A DNA stretch of 17,995 nucleotides from an uncultured Chloroflexaceae bacterium (GTDB lineage Bacteria > Chloroflexota > Chloroflexia > Chloroflexales > Chloroflexaceae). Below the pieces are notes generated by a model. It was not told where the DNA came from. It saw only the letters and a program-made list of their open reading frames with translations, and did no database searches. Within the stretch, counting starts at the first letter, position 1. Every line of letters starts with the position of its first letter. The stretch is taken from positions 1 to 17,995 of the forward strand of contig CAKZQX010000825.1 of NCBI GenBank assembly GCA_937141995.1, read 5' to 3'. Positions 1-7,158 of the stretch are shown piece by piece. The position numbers were made by a program, and so were the translations under genes.

Positions 1-1681
1 GTTCATCTTCAGAGACCGGCGCGATCCGGGGTACATTCGCCGTTGCTGCATGCGCAGTTGGGTCAGGCCGGGCTTCCTCGGTGGTCCGGCGCGGCGGGCG
101 CGTGCTGCTGCCATTGCGACTCCGGTTGCCCCGGTTGCGAAAGTCACCCGAGTTCCGGTGCGACACCATAACGCCACCCAGCAGATGGGTTGTGGAGCGC
201 CGCAACAGACGGAATTTACTCTCGGCTACGTCCGAACGGGCATCGCGTGCCGGATCAAGCGTCAACACCACGCCATCTACCAGGGGAGCCAGCAGGGCCG
301 CATCCGCGCCACTCAGGGCTGACGGACCTTCAAAGATAATGATATCGGCACACTGATGCAAGCCCTTCAGCAGTTCAGCCCAGGGCAGCATGGGCATCTG
401 CGGTCCCGCTTCCGGGCCGATCTGGCGTCCCAGCAGCATTACATTCTCCAGCGGAGTAGGCTTCACATAGGTCTGCTTCTTGACATTGCTTTCCGGCAGG
501 ACCATAGCATACCCTTCGGCCACCGTGTCGTCGTCATCGCTCACCAGGCTGGAGAGATATGAGGTTGCCACATCGGTGTCCACAAACATGTCCGCGTCCA
601 CCAGCATCACCCGATAACCGGCGCGCGCAAAGAGTTCGGCCAGATCAACCACAAATGCGCTACGTGCTTTCCCCGGCTTCGGGCTGGTTACTAACAGCGT
701 ATGATCCCCCCGTTCAATCATCTCCAGCAGAATGCGCGTATACGCCTGGCGCATCGCCTGTTCACGCCGCGCAGCCAGCGGCGGCGGCGAGATCAGCATT
801 GGCTGACTACCGGGGATTGTGCCAAGATGGGTGAGTCCCAGACGGTCTTTCATTTCACGGGCGTTACGCCAGCGGTCATCGATCCGGTCAAGGATCAGCA
901 CCCCGAATACCGCAACCAGCACCCCGCCCATTGCCGCCATCGCAATGGTCACCATGCTCTTCGATGGCACCGGATCACTGGGAATGGTTGCCGTCTCAAT
1001 AATCTTCAATCGGTTTGATGATGCCGAGTTCAAAATATTCAAATACTGCAGGTAGTCATGTTGAGCGGTGGCAAGCTCTTCCTGCAGCGCCGCGATCTGT
1101 TCGTTCAGGATAGCCCGGTCGTAGGCCGAATTAAGGGTGACCGACTGTGTCTGAAGGTCCTCAACCTGTTGTTCAAATGCATCCCGGCGGTCACGCGCAA
1201 TCTTCAACTGCTCTTCCAGGTCGGCCCGGACTGTTTCCGAGAGCGTGGGACTAAAGTTGATGATCTCCTGAGCCACGCCATCGGCCAGCAGAGCGGCGCG
1301 ATCCGGGCGGGAGTCGGTGATCGAGATTTCCATCAAGTTGGCGTTCGTATTAATATCGATCTTGAGCATACGGCGAATCTGGCCCCAGGAGAGCGCTCCC
1401 TGGGCATAGTTCCGGCTCACCTCCTCCAGGATGGCCTGACGATTAGCCATCTCACGATAGTAACTTGCCAGATCATTGCTCACACGCACTGACTGGGGGT
1501 TGAAATCGGTGCGTTCAAAGTGATCGCCGACTTGCATGGTTGTGTGTGCAACATAATAGTCAGGCTGGTTTTGGGCACGCATATACGCAATCCCGGCCGG
1601 CAGCGTAACGGCAACACCCAGCAGCCACCACCAGCGCAGCAGTAAGCGCACGTAGTACCAGATTTCACGCCATGTCAACAT
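1..1681 (-). CDS. Wzz / BY-kinase-like polysaccharide chain-length regulator, C-terminus cut by window edge
   Basis: Reading the minus strand from ATG 1681 gives 560 open codons that run off the left edge, so the C-terminus, where a tyrosine cluster would lie, is missing. The start has a good SD (AAGGAG, 6-7 nt before ATG). The order is a short cytoplasmic N-terminus, TM1 about 15-34, a periplasmic-type Wzz region with coiled-coil stretch about 150-215, a proline-containing Wzz motif (PSDPVPSK, 234-241), TM2 about 243-264, then a CpsD/CapB-type P-loop domain from about 305. Proteins of this architecture set polymer length in capsule or exopolysaccharide export. The P-loop domain looks degenerate: TSPKPGKARS (332-341) replaces the usual TSxxPGEGK[ST], and DIIIFEG (446-452) replaces DxxIIDxP. 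The Walker A' motif MLVDADM (359-365) is kept. Residues 511-540 are Arg/Asn-rich and probably disordered. It lies 73 bp after gmhB in the same direction, so polysaccharide synthesis is the likely context. The architecture is clear; kinase activity is doubtful. Confidence 0.88.
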   Translation of the reverse strand, partial: MLTWREIWYYVRLLLRWWWLLGVAVTLPAGIAYMRAQNQPDYYVAHTTMQVGDHFERTDFNPQSVRVSNDLASYYREMANRQAILEEVSRNYAQGALSWGQIRRMLKIDINTNANLMEISITDSRPDRAALLADGVAQEIINFSPTLSETVRADLEEQLKIARDRRDAFEQQVEDLQTQSVTLNSAYDRAILNEQIAALQEELATAQHDYLQYLNILNSASSNRLKIIETATIPSDPVPSKSMVTIAMAAMGGVLVAVFGVLILDRIDDRWRNAREMKDRLGLTHLGTIPGSQPMLISPPPLAARREQAMRQAYTRILLEMIERGDHTLLVTSPKPGKARSAFVVDLAELFARAGYRVMLVDADMFVDTDVATSYLSSLVSDDDDTVAEGYAMVLPESNVKKQTYVKPTPLENVMLLGRQIGPEAGPQMPMLPWAELLKGLHQCADIIIFEGPSALSGADAALLAPLVDGVVLTLDPARDARSDVAESKFRLLRRSTTHLLGGVMVSHRNSGDFRNRGNRSRNGSSTRPPRRTTEEARPDPTAHAATANVPRIAPVSEDE

Positions 1682-1754
1682 CCGGTGCTCCTTAACGTAT
1701 CAAGAACAGTGCTGCGTGTGAACGCTCTGGCTGGACGTTCGTCATATCCAGAGC

Positions 1755-2387
1755 CTATACTCCAGAGCGAATCAAGGCCGGTTGCGCCGGATAGCCGAGC
1801 TCACGCTGCAAAAGTTCGGTTTCAGTATCGGGCAATGGCAGCCATTCCTGGCGGAATATCCACTGCACAGATCCCATAAGATCAGGTGCGATATAGTCCG
1901 GTTGGTGTAACTTGATTTCCGGTCGGTGAGCCTGCTGTGCGCCGCGACCGGTTCGCACCAGCACGGTGCGACACCCGGCCGACCGTGCGGCAGCGATATC
2001 GGTCAGCGCATCGCCAACCAGGTATGCGCGGCTCAGATCGATCTGCCATTGCTGCGCAAGGTCGAATAACATCCCGGGGTGCGGTTTTCGGCACGCACAC
2101 TGTTCATGATGATCGTGAGGACAATACCGTATATCGGTAATACTTCCACCGTGTAATTCAACCTGCGCAATCATGCGCTTATGAATATCTTCAACAGTTG
2201 CATGGGTTGCCAGGCCACGATTGACAATGGCCTGATTGGTGACAACAAAAACCCGGAACCCGGCCAGATGCAACCAGCGTAGTGTTTTGAACACATGCGG
2301 CAGGAAGACAAACTCATCCCAGTTTTTGACGTGCTTATGTGAGTTCTCGTTGATGACCCCATCTCGATCCAGGAAAATATCGCGCAT
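1755..2387 (-). CDS. gmhB: D-glycero-D-manno-heptose 1,7-bisphosphate 7-phosphatase (GmhB), HAD family
   Basis: A 210-residue HAD phosphatase that removes the 7-phosphate from heptose 1,7-bisphosphate on the route to nucleotide-activated heptose. HAD motif I is FLDRDGVIN with catalytic D7 and D9; motif II is VVTNQ (48-52); K101 and GDALTD (125-130) supply motifs III and IV. The GmhB zinc site is visible as C89, H91, C97 and C99 in CPHDHHEQCACRKPHPG. The protein is longer than the usual 175-190 residues because of a C-terminal tail of about 35 residues with no recognised domain. ATG 2387 has a GAGGGG SD only a few bases upstream. The gene sits between hddA (144 bp gap) and the Wzz/BY-kinase gene (73 bp gap), all on one strand, as expected for a heptose module in a polysaccharide operon. 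The family is clear. Preference for the alpha or beta anomer is inferred from the hddA neighbour, not from the protein itself. Confidence 0.93.
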   Translation of the reverse strand: MRDIFLDRDGVINENSHKHVKNWDEFVFLPHVFKTLRWLHLAGFRVFVVTNQAIVNRGLATHATVEDIHKRMIAQVELHGGSITDIRYCPHDHHEQCACRKPHPGMLFDLAQQWQIDLSRAYLVGDALTDIAAARSAGCRTVLVRTGRGAQQAHRPEIKLHQPDYIAPDLMGSVQWIFRQEWLPLPDTETELLQRELGYPAQPALIRSGV

Positions 2388-2531
2388 GTTCCCCTCTATC
2401 TGCGCTCCAGATCAACCTCATGGTGCTGATATGGTGCTGTGATGCAGAGGTTGGTGGAACGTAAAACTGTTTTTCCTCTGTTGCTGTGTTTTTCATATTC
2501 ACTATCCCGTAGGTAGAATAAACATGTTAGG

Positions 2532-3575
2532 CTACGTATTCCAGTCGAATGGTGCATTGAGCAAGTTTGTATGCATAAGAACGCGGCTGCCCTCAAAGTC
2601 GAAGGCAAAGCGCACCTGCTGTAGCCCAAGCCCGGTAAGAGCCGCCTGTACAGCATCCTGCCGGTCTTCGTGGCAGTAGAGCATCAGGAACCCGCCACCA
2701 CCTGCGCCGGTAATCTTGCCGCCAATCGCGCCGTTTTCGCAAGCGCGGCTGTATGCCGTGTTAATAAACTCATTGGTCACACCGCTGGCGAGCCGCTTCT
2801 TGTGTTGCCAGCTCTCATCCAGCAGCGCCCCAAAGTCATCCAACCGGCCCGTCTCAATGGCCTCCTTGATCTGCCAGCCCAATGCTTTGATCTGATGGAG
2901 CGACTCAACGGTACGGCCCGATCGCTGCCCGCTGCTGGAACGCTGCTCGTGCAGAATATCGCGTGCCTGGCGCGTTGCCCCCGTGTAGAAGAGCATAAGC
3001 CGCCGCTCCAGGGTGCGTACGGTGGCGGCATTCATATTCAAGGGCATTACCCGAACACCGTCAGCCGTAAACTCAAAGCAGTTCAGGCCGCCACAGGCCG
3101 CGGCATACTGATCCTGCTTACCAATCGGTGCTTCCATGCGCTGCGTCTCAATCTCATAGGCCGTCTCTGCCAGTTGTGCTTTGTTCATACTCTGCCCCAT
3201 CAGGGTGCTGAAGATGTTACAAAGCGTCACCGAGGCAGTACTGGACGAACCCAGCCCGGTTCCGGGTGGCACTTCCGAAGCAATAAAAACATTGATCGGG
3301 ACGCGCAAGTTAAAATATTCGTAAATAACCTGCGAGAGGCGTAGTTCGAGGCTATTGTTTGTATAACTGCTCCCATCGGTGGGAACATTCAGAACAGTGC
3401 GGTAGTCGGCTGAAATGACCTGAAAGGTTGTATCGAAGTTCTTGGTGACGATGCCGTAAATATACTTATTGATTGAAGCGCTGACGACCATTCCGCCGAA
3501 ACGTTCATAATAAGCTGCCAGGTCTGTTCCACCTCCACCGAAACTAATGCGCACTGGTGTACGAGCTATAAGCAC
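2532..3575 (-). CDS. hddA: D-glycero-alpha-D-manno-heptose 7-phosphate kinase (HddA), GHMP kinase family
   Basis: A 347-residue GHMP-superfamily kinase. Motif 1 is PVRISFGGGGTDL (7-19); motif 2, the phosphate-binding loop, is PPGTGLGSSSTASV (103-116); motif 3 is KITGAGGGGF (287-296). The segment GKQDQYAAACGG (152-163) is typical of the heptose/fucose kinase branch. The predicted reaction is ATP-dependent 1-phosphorylation of D-glycero-D-manno-heptose 7-phosphate, giving the bisphosphate used by GmhB, encoded next. In Aneurinibacillus this HddA-GmhB pair leads to GDP-heptose for surface glycans. HldE, used for LPS heptose, is a different fold. The start is GTG 3575, chosen because motif 1 begins at residue 7 and a strong GGGAGGGG SD precedes it. 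A hexanucleotide repeat lies 34 bp upstream in the probable leader. A related sugar 1-kinase (for example fucose or glucose-type) is possible, but the gmhB neighbour favours heptose. Confidence 0.92.
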   Translation of the reverse strand: MLIARTPVRISFGGGGTDLAAYYERFGGMVVSASINKYIYGIVTKNFDTTFQVISADYRTVLNVPTDGSSYTNNSLELRLSQVIYEYFNLRVPINVFIASEVPPGTGLGSSSTASVTLCNIFSTLMGQSMNKAQLAETAYEIETQRMEAPIGKQDQYAAACGGLNCFEFTADGVRVMPLNMNAATVRTLERRLMLFYTGATRQARDILHEQRSSSGQRSGRTVESLHQIKALGWQIKEAIETGRLDDFGALLDESWQHKKRLASGVTNEFINTAYSRACENGAIGGKITGAGGGGFLMLYCHEDRQDAVQAALTGLGLQQVRFAFDFEGSRVLMHTNLLNAPFDWNT

Positions 3576-3608
3576 GGTTGCCCCTCCCTATAGTAGCTTC
3601 AGGTTTGT

Positions 3609-3662
3609 GGTTGTGGTTGTGGTTGTAATTGTGGTTGTAGTTGTGAGTATGGTTGTGGTTGT
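3609..3662. repeat. Hexanucleotide tandem repeat (GGTTGT)n in hddA leader
   Basis: Nine consecutive six-base units. Six are exact GGTTGT and three are variants (AATTGT, AGTTGT, GAGTAT); a slipped unit precedes the array. On the minus strand, in the direction of hddA transcription, it reads as ACAACC repeats ending 34 nt before the GTG start. The array would form a purine/C-rich, unstructured leader just upstream of the SD. The degenerate units suggest slippage is now slow. Confidence 0.85.
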
Positions 3663-3700
3663 GGATAGTACTGGTGTGATACACATGCTATGTACGAGCG

Positions 3701-3709
3701 ACTATAACA
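3701..3709 (-). promoter_or_regulatory. Possible extended -10 promoter for hddA operon
   Basis: The minus strand reads TGTTATAGT, matching an extended -10 (TGnTATAAT with one change). No convincing -35 lies 16-18 bp upstream. If used, it gives a leader of about 120 nt that includes the whole hexanucleotide array. Confidence 0.35.
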
Positions 3710-4096
3710 CCCACGAATGAATCCCTCCTAAACCATTGGCGTTCAATGATGACAGTTTCGTTACAAACTATTTTTAGTATGCCCGTGGTGTGATGGTGCA
3801 GTTCAATCGCGCCGCTGCCGGTTGGGTGGTACAGCCAGGTACACTCATTCCATGCTGCCGGAGCGTTAGCATGACTATTCGTCCGCTATGCCGTAAAGTC
3901 AATATCAGGATCAATGTATCTACTGCTTACTTGGCAGAAGTTACGCGGTTGACATGCAAACCGGACGTTTCACCCGATGGAAGCCCGATTCGCCGGCGGC
4001 AGCGTCGTAGAAGTGCGGGGGACTATTCTTGAAGACATAGCATAACAGGTTTCAACCGGATTTTGACATGACTCTACCGGCACAAGATGAATTCTC

Positions 4097-4124
4097 AATG
4101 ACAGTCACCACATGGACTGTCATT
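4097..4124. promoter_or_regulatory. 10-bp perfect dyad, possible operator
   Basis: AATGACAGTC and its exact complement GACTGTCATT are separated by 8 bp. No run of T follows, so a terminator is unlikely. It lies 237 bp upstream of the promoter at 4361 and 37 bp from the MITE. Function unknown; it may be chance or a protein-binding site. Confidence 0.3.
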
Positions 4125-4160
4125 CCTGATCGCCTGACTGTGCTAATTCGTCTTTCTAAG

Positions 4161-4331
4161 AGACTGTCTGAGAAGGGTTGGTCATGGGGCTACGGCCCTG
4201 GCGCGGGAGTCCCGGCTTCAGCCGGTGTGTGGCCGGAACCGGCTGAAGCCGGGACTCCGGGGGCGCTGTCCGGTATCGCAGGGCACCCGGCATGCCGTGG
4301 GACCGACGCGAATCAGCTTTTCAGACAGTCT
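4161..4331. mobile_element. MITE-like element, complete copy (171 bp)
   Basis: The ends are inverted repeats: AGACTGTCTGAGAAG on the left and the complement of AGACTGTCTGAAAAG on the right (14 of 15 match). Both sides are flanked by CTAAG (4156-4160 and 4332-4336), a possible 5-bp target duplication. Inside is a perfect 21-bp stem (4206-4226 with 4238-4258) around an 11-nt loop. There is no transposase. A second copy begins at 17891 in opposite orientation and matches over 98 of 105 aligned bases. The GACTGTCTGA-type ends resemble those I recall for IS5/IS1031-family elements, so mobilisation in trans by such a transposase is inferred, not shown. Confidence 0.85.
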
Positions 4332-4360
4332 CTAAGCACCTGAAACCACGATATCTCCTC

Positions 4361-4389
4361 TTGACATCAGAACACACGTTCTATATAAT
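4361..4389 (+). promoter_or_regulatory. Perfect consensus sigma-70-type promoter
   Basis: TTGACA (4361-4366), a 17-bp spacer, then TATAAT (4384-4389): both hexamers and the spacing match the consensus exactly. Transcription would start near 4396 and give a leader of about 127 nt before the ATG at 4523. The -35 lies 29 bp after the MITE end. Confidence 0.88.
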
Positions 4390-4522
4390 ACAGGTGTAGC
4401 GTTTCCCGACCAACCCACAAGCAACTCTACTTTGCAGCGCTATCCTACCGATACTTGAGCCTGACGCGTCTCTTCTGATATTGACTCGTCTACAAGCATA
4501 CCCGCTTCGGGAGGTGGTTTCC

Positions 4523-5044
4523 ATGGCAGTCACCAGCCGAGAATTACGCACAGTCCCTGCGCGTGAGCGGGCCGCACCGGTCCCGCTACACGATACCAAT
4601 CCAATCACACGGATAACCTTCCTACTTATTGGTGGCATACTGCTCTATCTGCTGGTCAGCACCAGTGTCCATTGGGGGCGCATGTTGCTTGATGACCTGC
4701 GTTATGGGCGGCCGCGTACGACCCATCTGCAGGGGTTTGTGGGTCACGCCGAAGCATCTGGGCAGCCATCCCACTTCATTGCGCTGAATCTCAATCGGCA
4801 GGTGGTTGTGCTGGAACTGCCCGGTGGCGACCCGGCGCAGGTGCGCAGTCTGCCTGGTCCCTATCTCTTTGGCGCGGACGAAGATCTTACGCCGGTGCAA
4901 CTGGCGCTGGATGATGTTGATGGCGATGGGGCTAATGATTTGTTAATCAATGTCCGCAATGAGCAACTGGTCTATCTCAATAAAGACGGCAACTTTCGCC
5001 TGCCGAATCCCGAGGAGCGGCAACAACTTATGGCGACCCCATAG
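4523..5044 (+). CDS. Single-pass membrane protein with FG-GAP/VCBS-like calcium loop
   Basis: A 173-residue protein that I cannot name. The N-terminus (1-30) is polar, one membrane helix spans about 31-47, and the remainder (about 125 residues) would lie outside the membrane. The segment LDDVDGDGANDLLI (129-142) has the DxDGDGxxDL pattern of FG-GAP/VCBS blades, a calcium-binding loop, followed by two beta-strand-like stretches (QLVYLNKDGNF). Only one such loop is present, so a complete beta-propeller is not possible; it may oligomerise or be a stand-alone beta domain. ATG 4523 was chosen over an in-frame ATG at 4481 because GGGAGG lies 8 nt upstream. It is expressed from the consensus promoter at 4361 and is followed 159 bp later by two cell-wall hydrolases, so an envelope role is likely. 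Confidence 0.8.
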   Translation: MAVTSRELRTVPARERAAPVPLHDTNPITRITFLLIGGILLYLLVSTSVHWGRMLLDDLRYGRPRTTHLQGFVGHAEASGQPSHFIALNLNRQVVVLELPGGDPAQVRSLPGPYLFGADEDLTPVQLALDDVDGDGANDLLINVRNEQLVYLNKDGNFRLPNPEERQQLMATP

Positions 5045-5116
5045 CTCCGGCCTATAACTGCCACTCAACGGGGCGCACCGTCTCCGTGCGGCCCGTGCTA
5101 TCTCTGTATATGGACG

Positions 5117-5145
5117 TTGCACAACCGGGCCGTATGCGGTATAGT
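5117..5145 (+). promoter_or_regulatory. Promoter for the glucosaminidase-M23 pair
   Basis: TTGCAC (5117-5122), a 17-bp spacer and TATAGT (5140-5145). A second, perfect TATAAT lies at 5159-5164 without a good -35. Either gives a short leader before ATG 5204. The preceding gene ends at 5044 with only a weak hairpin after it, so some read-through is possible. Confidence 0.65.
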
Positions 5146-5203
5146 AACGCCGATATTGTATAATGTGTGTTATGTGTAGGGTGAACGGCGGTGAGCAAAA
5201 AGA

Positions 5204-6349
5204 ATGGCAGGCGAACCAGGATACTCACGGCAGGTTAAAAAAATAATCGGTAACTGTTCCTCAACGGCATCAGCAAACCCCCAGGCTCAATCGGCTGAAA
5301 CGACGCGTCCAGTGCCTCAGCGGATATCGTCGGCGCAACCGAAACCATCATCGGATGCGTCTGCGTCGCCTGACCAGAAATACTATGCCCGGCCCTATCA
5401 ACCGCATAAAGACTATCGCACTCAGATGCGCAGCTTTGTTTCGGGGAAATCGCGCCGTGGCCTCGGTGCAACGCTGGAACGGATCGGGCTGTCGCTCAAA
5501 GCTCTGTTCCTGTTGTTAACAGGGCAATCGGCACGCAGACGCGGCACAGGACGCACAACCCGCTGTCGTGTGCCTCAACCGTCCAACCCTGATCGGCAAA
5601 GAGGACCAGCCATCTGGGTAGTATTGCTGGTCAGTATCCTGATCCTGTTTGGGAACGGCGTAATGCAATCGCGTGCCTGGCCGATGCAACCCGCTCATCC
5701 ACGCGGCTTCAGTCAGCAACAGCGCGTCTGGCAGGCAAATCCCCTGGATCTACCGGGAATGTTTCGCCAGGCAGTGGGCGGCGTGGGAAATATGATTGTC
5801 AGCAACTGGCCGGGTAATGGTTCCGGAGAGAGTACGCCCGTTGAGGTAGTACCGCAGGCCGTGCTTCCACCCGGAAATTACGACCTGCGTGCCGCTCCCA
5901 GCCTGAACGCCCAGCAGATTGATCAGATCCTGGCCTCCTATGGCTCACCTGCAACCGGCACCGGGCCAGTCTGGGTTGCATTGGGCCAACAGTACGGGAT
6001 TGACCCGGCCTTCGCTATTGCGTTCTTTATCCACGAGAGCAGCGCCGGCACCAATCCCAACTGGGCCGGGATGAAGCCGGGCGGCGCGACAACTCACAAT
6101 GTCGGGAATATTATTTGTGCCGGTTATGCAACCTGTTATGGTCGCTTCCGCGACTATCCTTCCTGGGAGGCGGGCATTGAAGACTGGTATCGGCTGATCT
6201 CGGTGGAGTATATTCAGGGGCGTGGTACGGTGACAGTTGAACAGATTATTCCGATTTATGCACCATCGTTTGAGAATAATGTAGATGGCTATATCGGTGC
6301 AGTGACACGCATGGTTGATACCTGGAGAACCGGTGGGGTGGCACCATGA
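5204..6349 (+). CDS. Membrane-anchored GH73-like glucosaminidase (FlgJ/LytG-type fold)
   Basis: A 381-residue protein. Residues 1-134 are polar, Ser/Pro/Gln-rich and probably disordered inside the cell; a membrane helix spans about 135-151; a linker rich in Pro and Gly runs to about 230. The C-terminal domain (233-375) looks like a mannosyl-glycoprotein endo-beta-N-acetylglucosaminidase/GH73 domain. FFIHESSAGT supplies the probable catalytic Glu278, and THNVGNI (297-303) matches the conserved Asn-Gly turn. YGRFRDYPSWEAGIEDW (312-328) is typical of the family's second half. C305 and C311 could form a disulfide. The predicted role is cleaving glycan strands of peptidoglycan outside the membrane. 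The ATG has only a weak SD; a better-placed GTG at 5190 is out of frame and stops after 15 codons. The stop overlaps the next start (ATGA), so translation is coupled to the M23 gene. Confidence 0.83.
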   Translation: MAGEPGYSRQVKKIIGNCSSTASANPQAQSAETTRPVPQRISSAQPKPSSDASASPDQKYYARPYQPHKDYRTQMRSFVSGKSRRGLGATLERIGLSLKALFLLLTGQSARRRGTGRTTRCRVPQPSNPDRQRGPAIWVVLLVSILILFGNGVMQSRAWPMQPAHPRGFSQQQRVWQANPLDLPGMFRQAVGGVGNMIVSNWPGNGSGESTPVEVVPQAVLPPGNYDLRAAPSLNAQQIDQILASYGSPATGTGPVWVALGQQYGIDPAFAIAFFIHESSAGTNPNWAGMKPGGATTHNVGNIICAGYATCYGRFRDYPSWEAGIEDWYRLISVEYIQGRGTVTVEQIIPIYAPSFENNVDGYIGAVTRMVDTWRTGGVAP

Positions 6350-7011
6350 TGTTTGGGGACGGCTGGCCCTACCTGACGCGTGAGCGCGCCGTTGTGCTTA
6401 TCCTGGCGCTGGTCGGGATGGGCTTTCTGCTATTTCAGGTCAACCAGCCGCACCAGCCGCGCATGAGTCTCTGGGGTGGGAGCAATCCATGGGGTGGCGG
6501 TTCCGGAGAGCAGGATGGCCTGACAGGAGCGTTTCAGCAGACCGGACAGGGGCTGAATGGCGGAGCACTGCAACCCGTCGGGAACCCGCTGGGCACAGGC
6601 AATATTGTAATGACACAGGGCTATGGGGTAGGGTCGCACGCGCCCGCGCATGTCTGGGGGGCAATCGATCTAGCGCTGGATGGCGATAATGATGGTGTTG
6701 CCGATCCGGATGGTACCTGGGGACAACCTGTGTATGCGACCCACAGCGGGGTAATCAAGGCTGCGCGTGATACCTGGCCCGCCGGGAATCACATCTGGGT
6801 GATGAACGATCAGTACAAGACCGGCTATGCTCATCTACAGGATTTTGCCGTTGTAGACGGTGAGGTTGTCCAGCAGGGGCAGGTCATTGGCTATATCGGC
6901 TCGACCGGCCAGTCCTCCGGGCCGCATCTGGATTACCAGGTATGGCAGATGCAGGCCGGCAGATGGGTAAACGTCAATCCGCTTGAGTTTGGTACGTTTA
7001 CCTTGCGTTGA
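6346..7011 (+). CDS. Membrane-anchored M23-type (LytM-like) peptidase domain protein, divergent metal site
   Basis: A 221-residue protein. One membrane helix spans about 14-31, a Gly/Gln-rich linker follows to about 85, then an M23 domain. The fold signature is clear: GQPVYATHSGVIKAA (126-140), GYAHL (160-164), V..GQVIGYIGSTGQSSGPHLDYQVW (175-200). Family members cut peptide cross-bridges in peptidoglycan. Ligand positions deviate: the usual HxxxD is WGAID (W104, D108; H102 is nearby) and the usual HLH is HLD (H194, D196). The catalytic-type H163 and H194 remain. A segment DGDNDGVADPDG (112-123) looks like a calcium loop inserted after the first ligand strand. The start overlaps the glucosaminidase stop by 4 bp (ATGA), and a perfect terminator hairpin follows. 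It could be an active variant with a changed metal site, or a degenerate, EnvC-like regulator. Confidence 0.87.
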   Translation: MMFGDGWPYLTRERAVVLILALVGMGFLLFQVNQPHQPRMSLWGGSNPWGGGSGEQDGLTGAFQQTGQGLNGGALQPVGNPLGTGNIVMTQGYGVGSHAPAHVWGAIDLALDGDNDGVADPDGTWGQPVYATHSGVIKAARDTWPAGNHIWVMNDQYKTGYAHLQDFAVVDGEVVQQGQVIGYIGSTGQSSGPHLDYQVWQMQAGRWVNVNPLEFGTFTLR

Positions 7012-7022
7012 TGCACAAACAG

Positions 7023-7054
7023 AAGCGGCGCGGAGTTAACCCTCCGCGCCGCTT
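7023..7054 (+). terminator. Rho-independent-type terminator after M23 gene
   Basis: A perfect 13-bp GC-rich stem (7023-7035 with 7042-7054) and 6-nt loop begins 12 nt after the stop codon. Only a short TTT follows, so termination may be incomplete. Confidence 0.75.
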
Positions 7055-7158
7055 TCCCACGCCCTTCATTCTCCGCAGCAAAAACAGATCAGTAACAGGA
7101 GTTACGCGGTCACTGGCCCGGCGCGGAATTTCGCCTTCGGCGGGGCGGAAGATTCCAT

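Larger units (their letters stand above)
3576..4360. other. Non-coding spacer with regulatory DNA, microsatellite and MITE
   Basis: This 785-bp stretch holds no gene I can support. Short open frames at 3790-4032 and 4068-4343 lack ribosome binding sites and recognisable sequence, and the second one simply reads through the MITE. What can be seen is the hddA leader repeat (3609-3662), a possible hddA promoter (3701-3709), a 10-bp dyad (4097-4124) and the MITE-like element (4161-4331). The stretch from about 3780 to 4090 shows nothing else. Confidence 0.7.

Noticed and set aside
2670..3344. 224-codon plus-strand frame opposite hddA
   Set aside because: It is antisense to a clear kinase with conserved motifs and has no recognised domain.
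3790..4343. Two short plus-strand frames in the spacer
   Set aside because: No SD and no recognisable protein; the second reads through the MITE.
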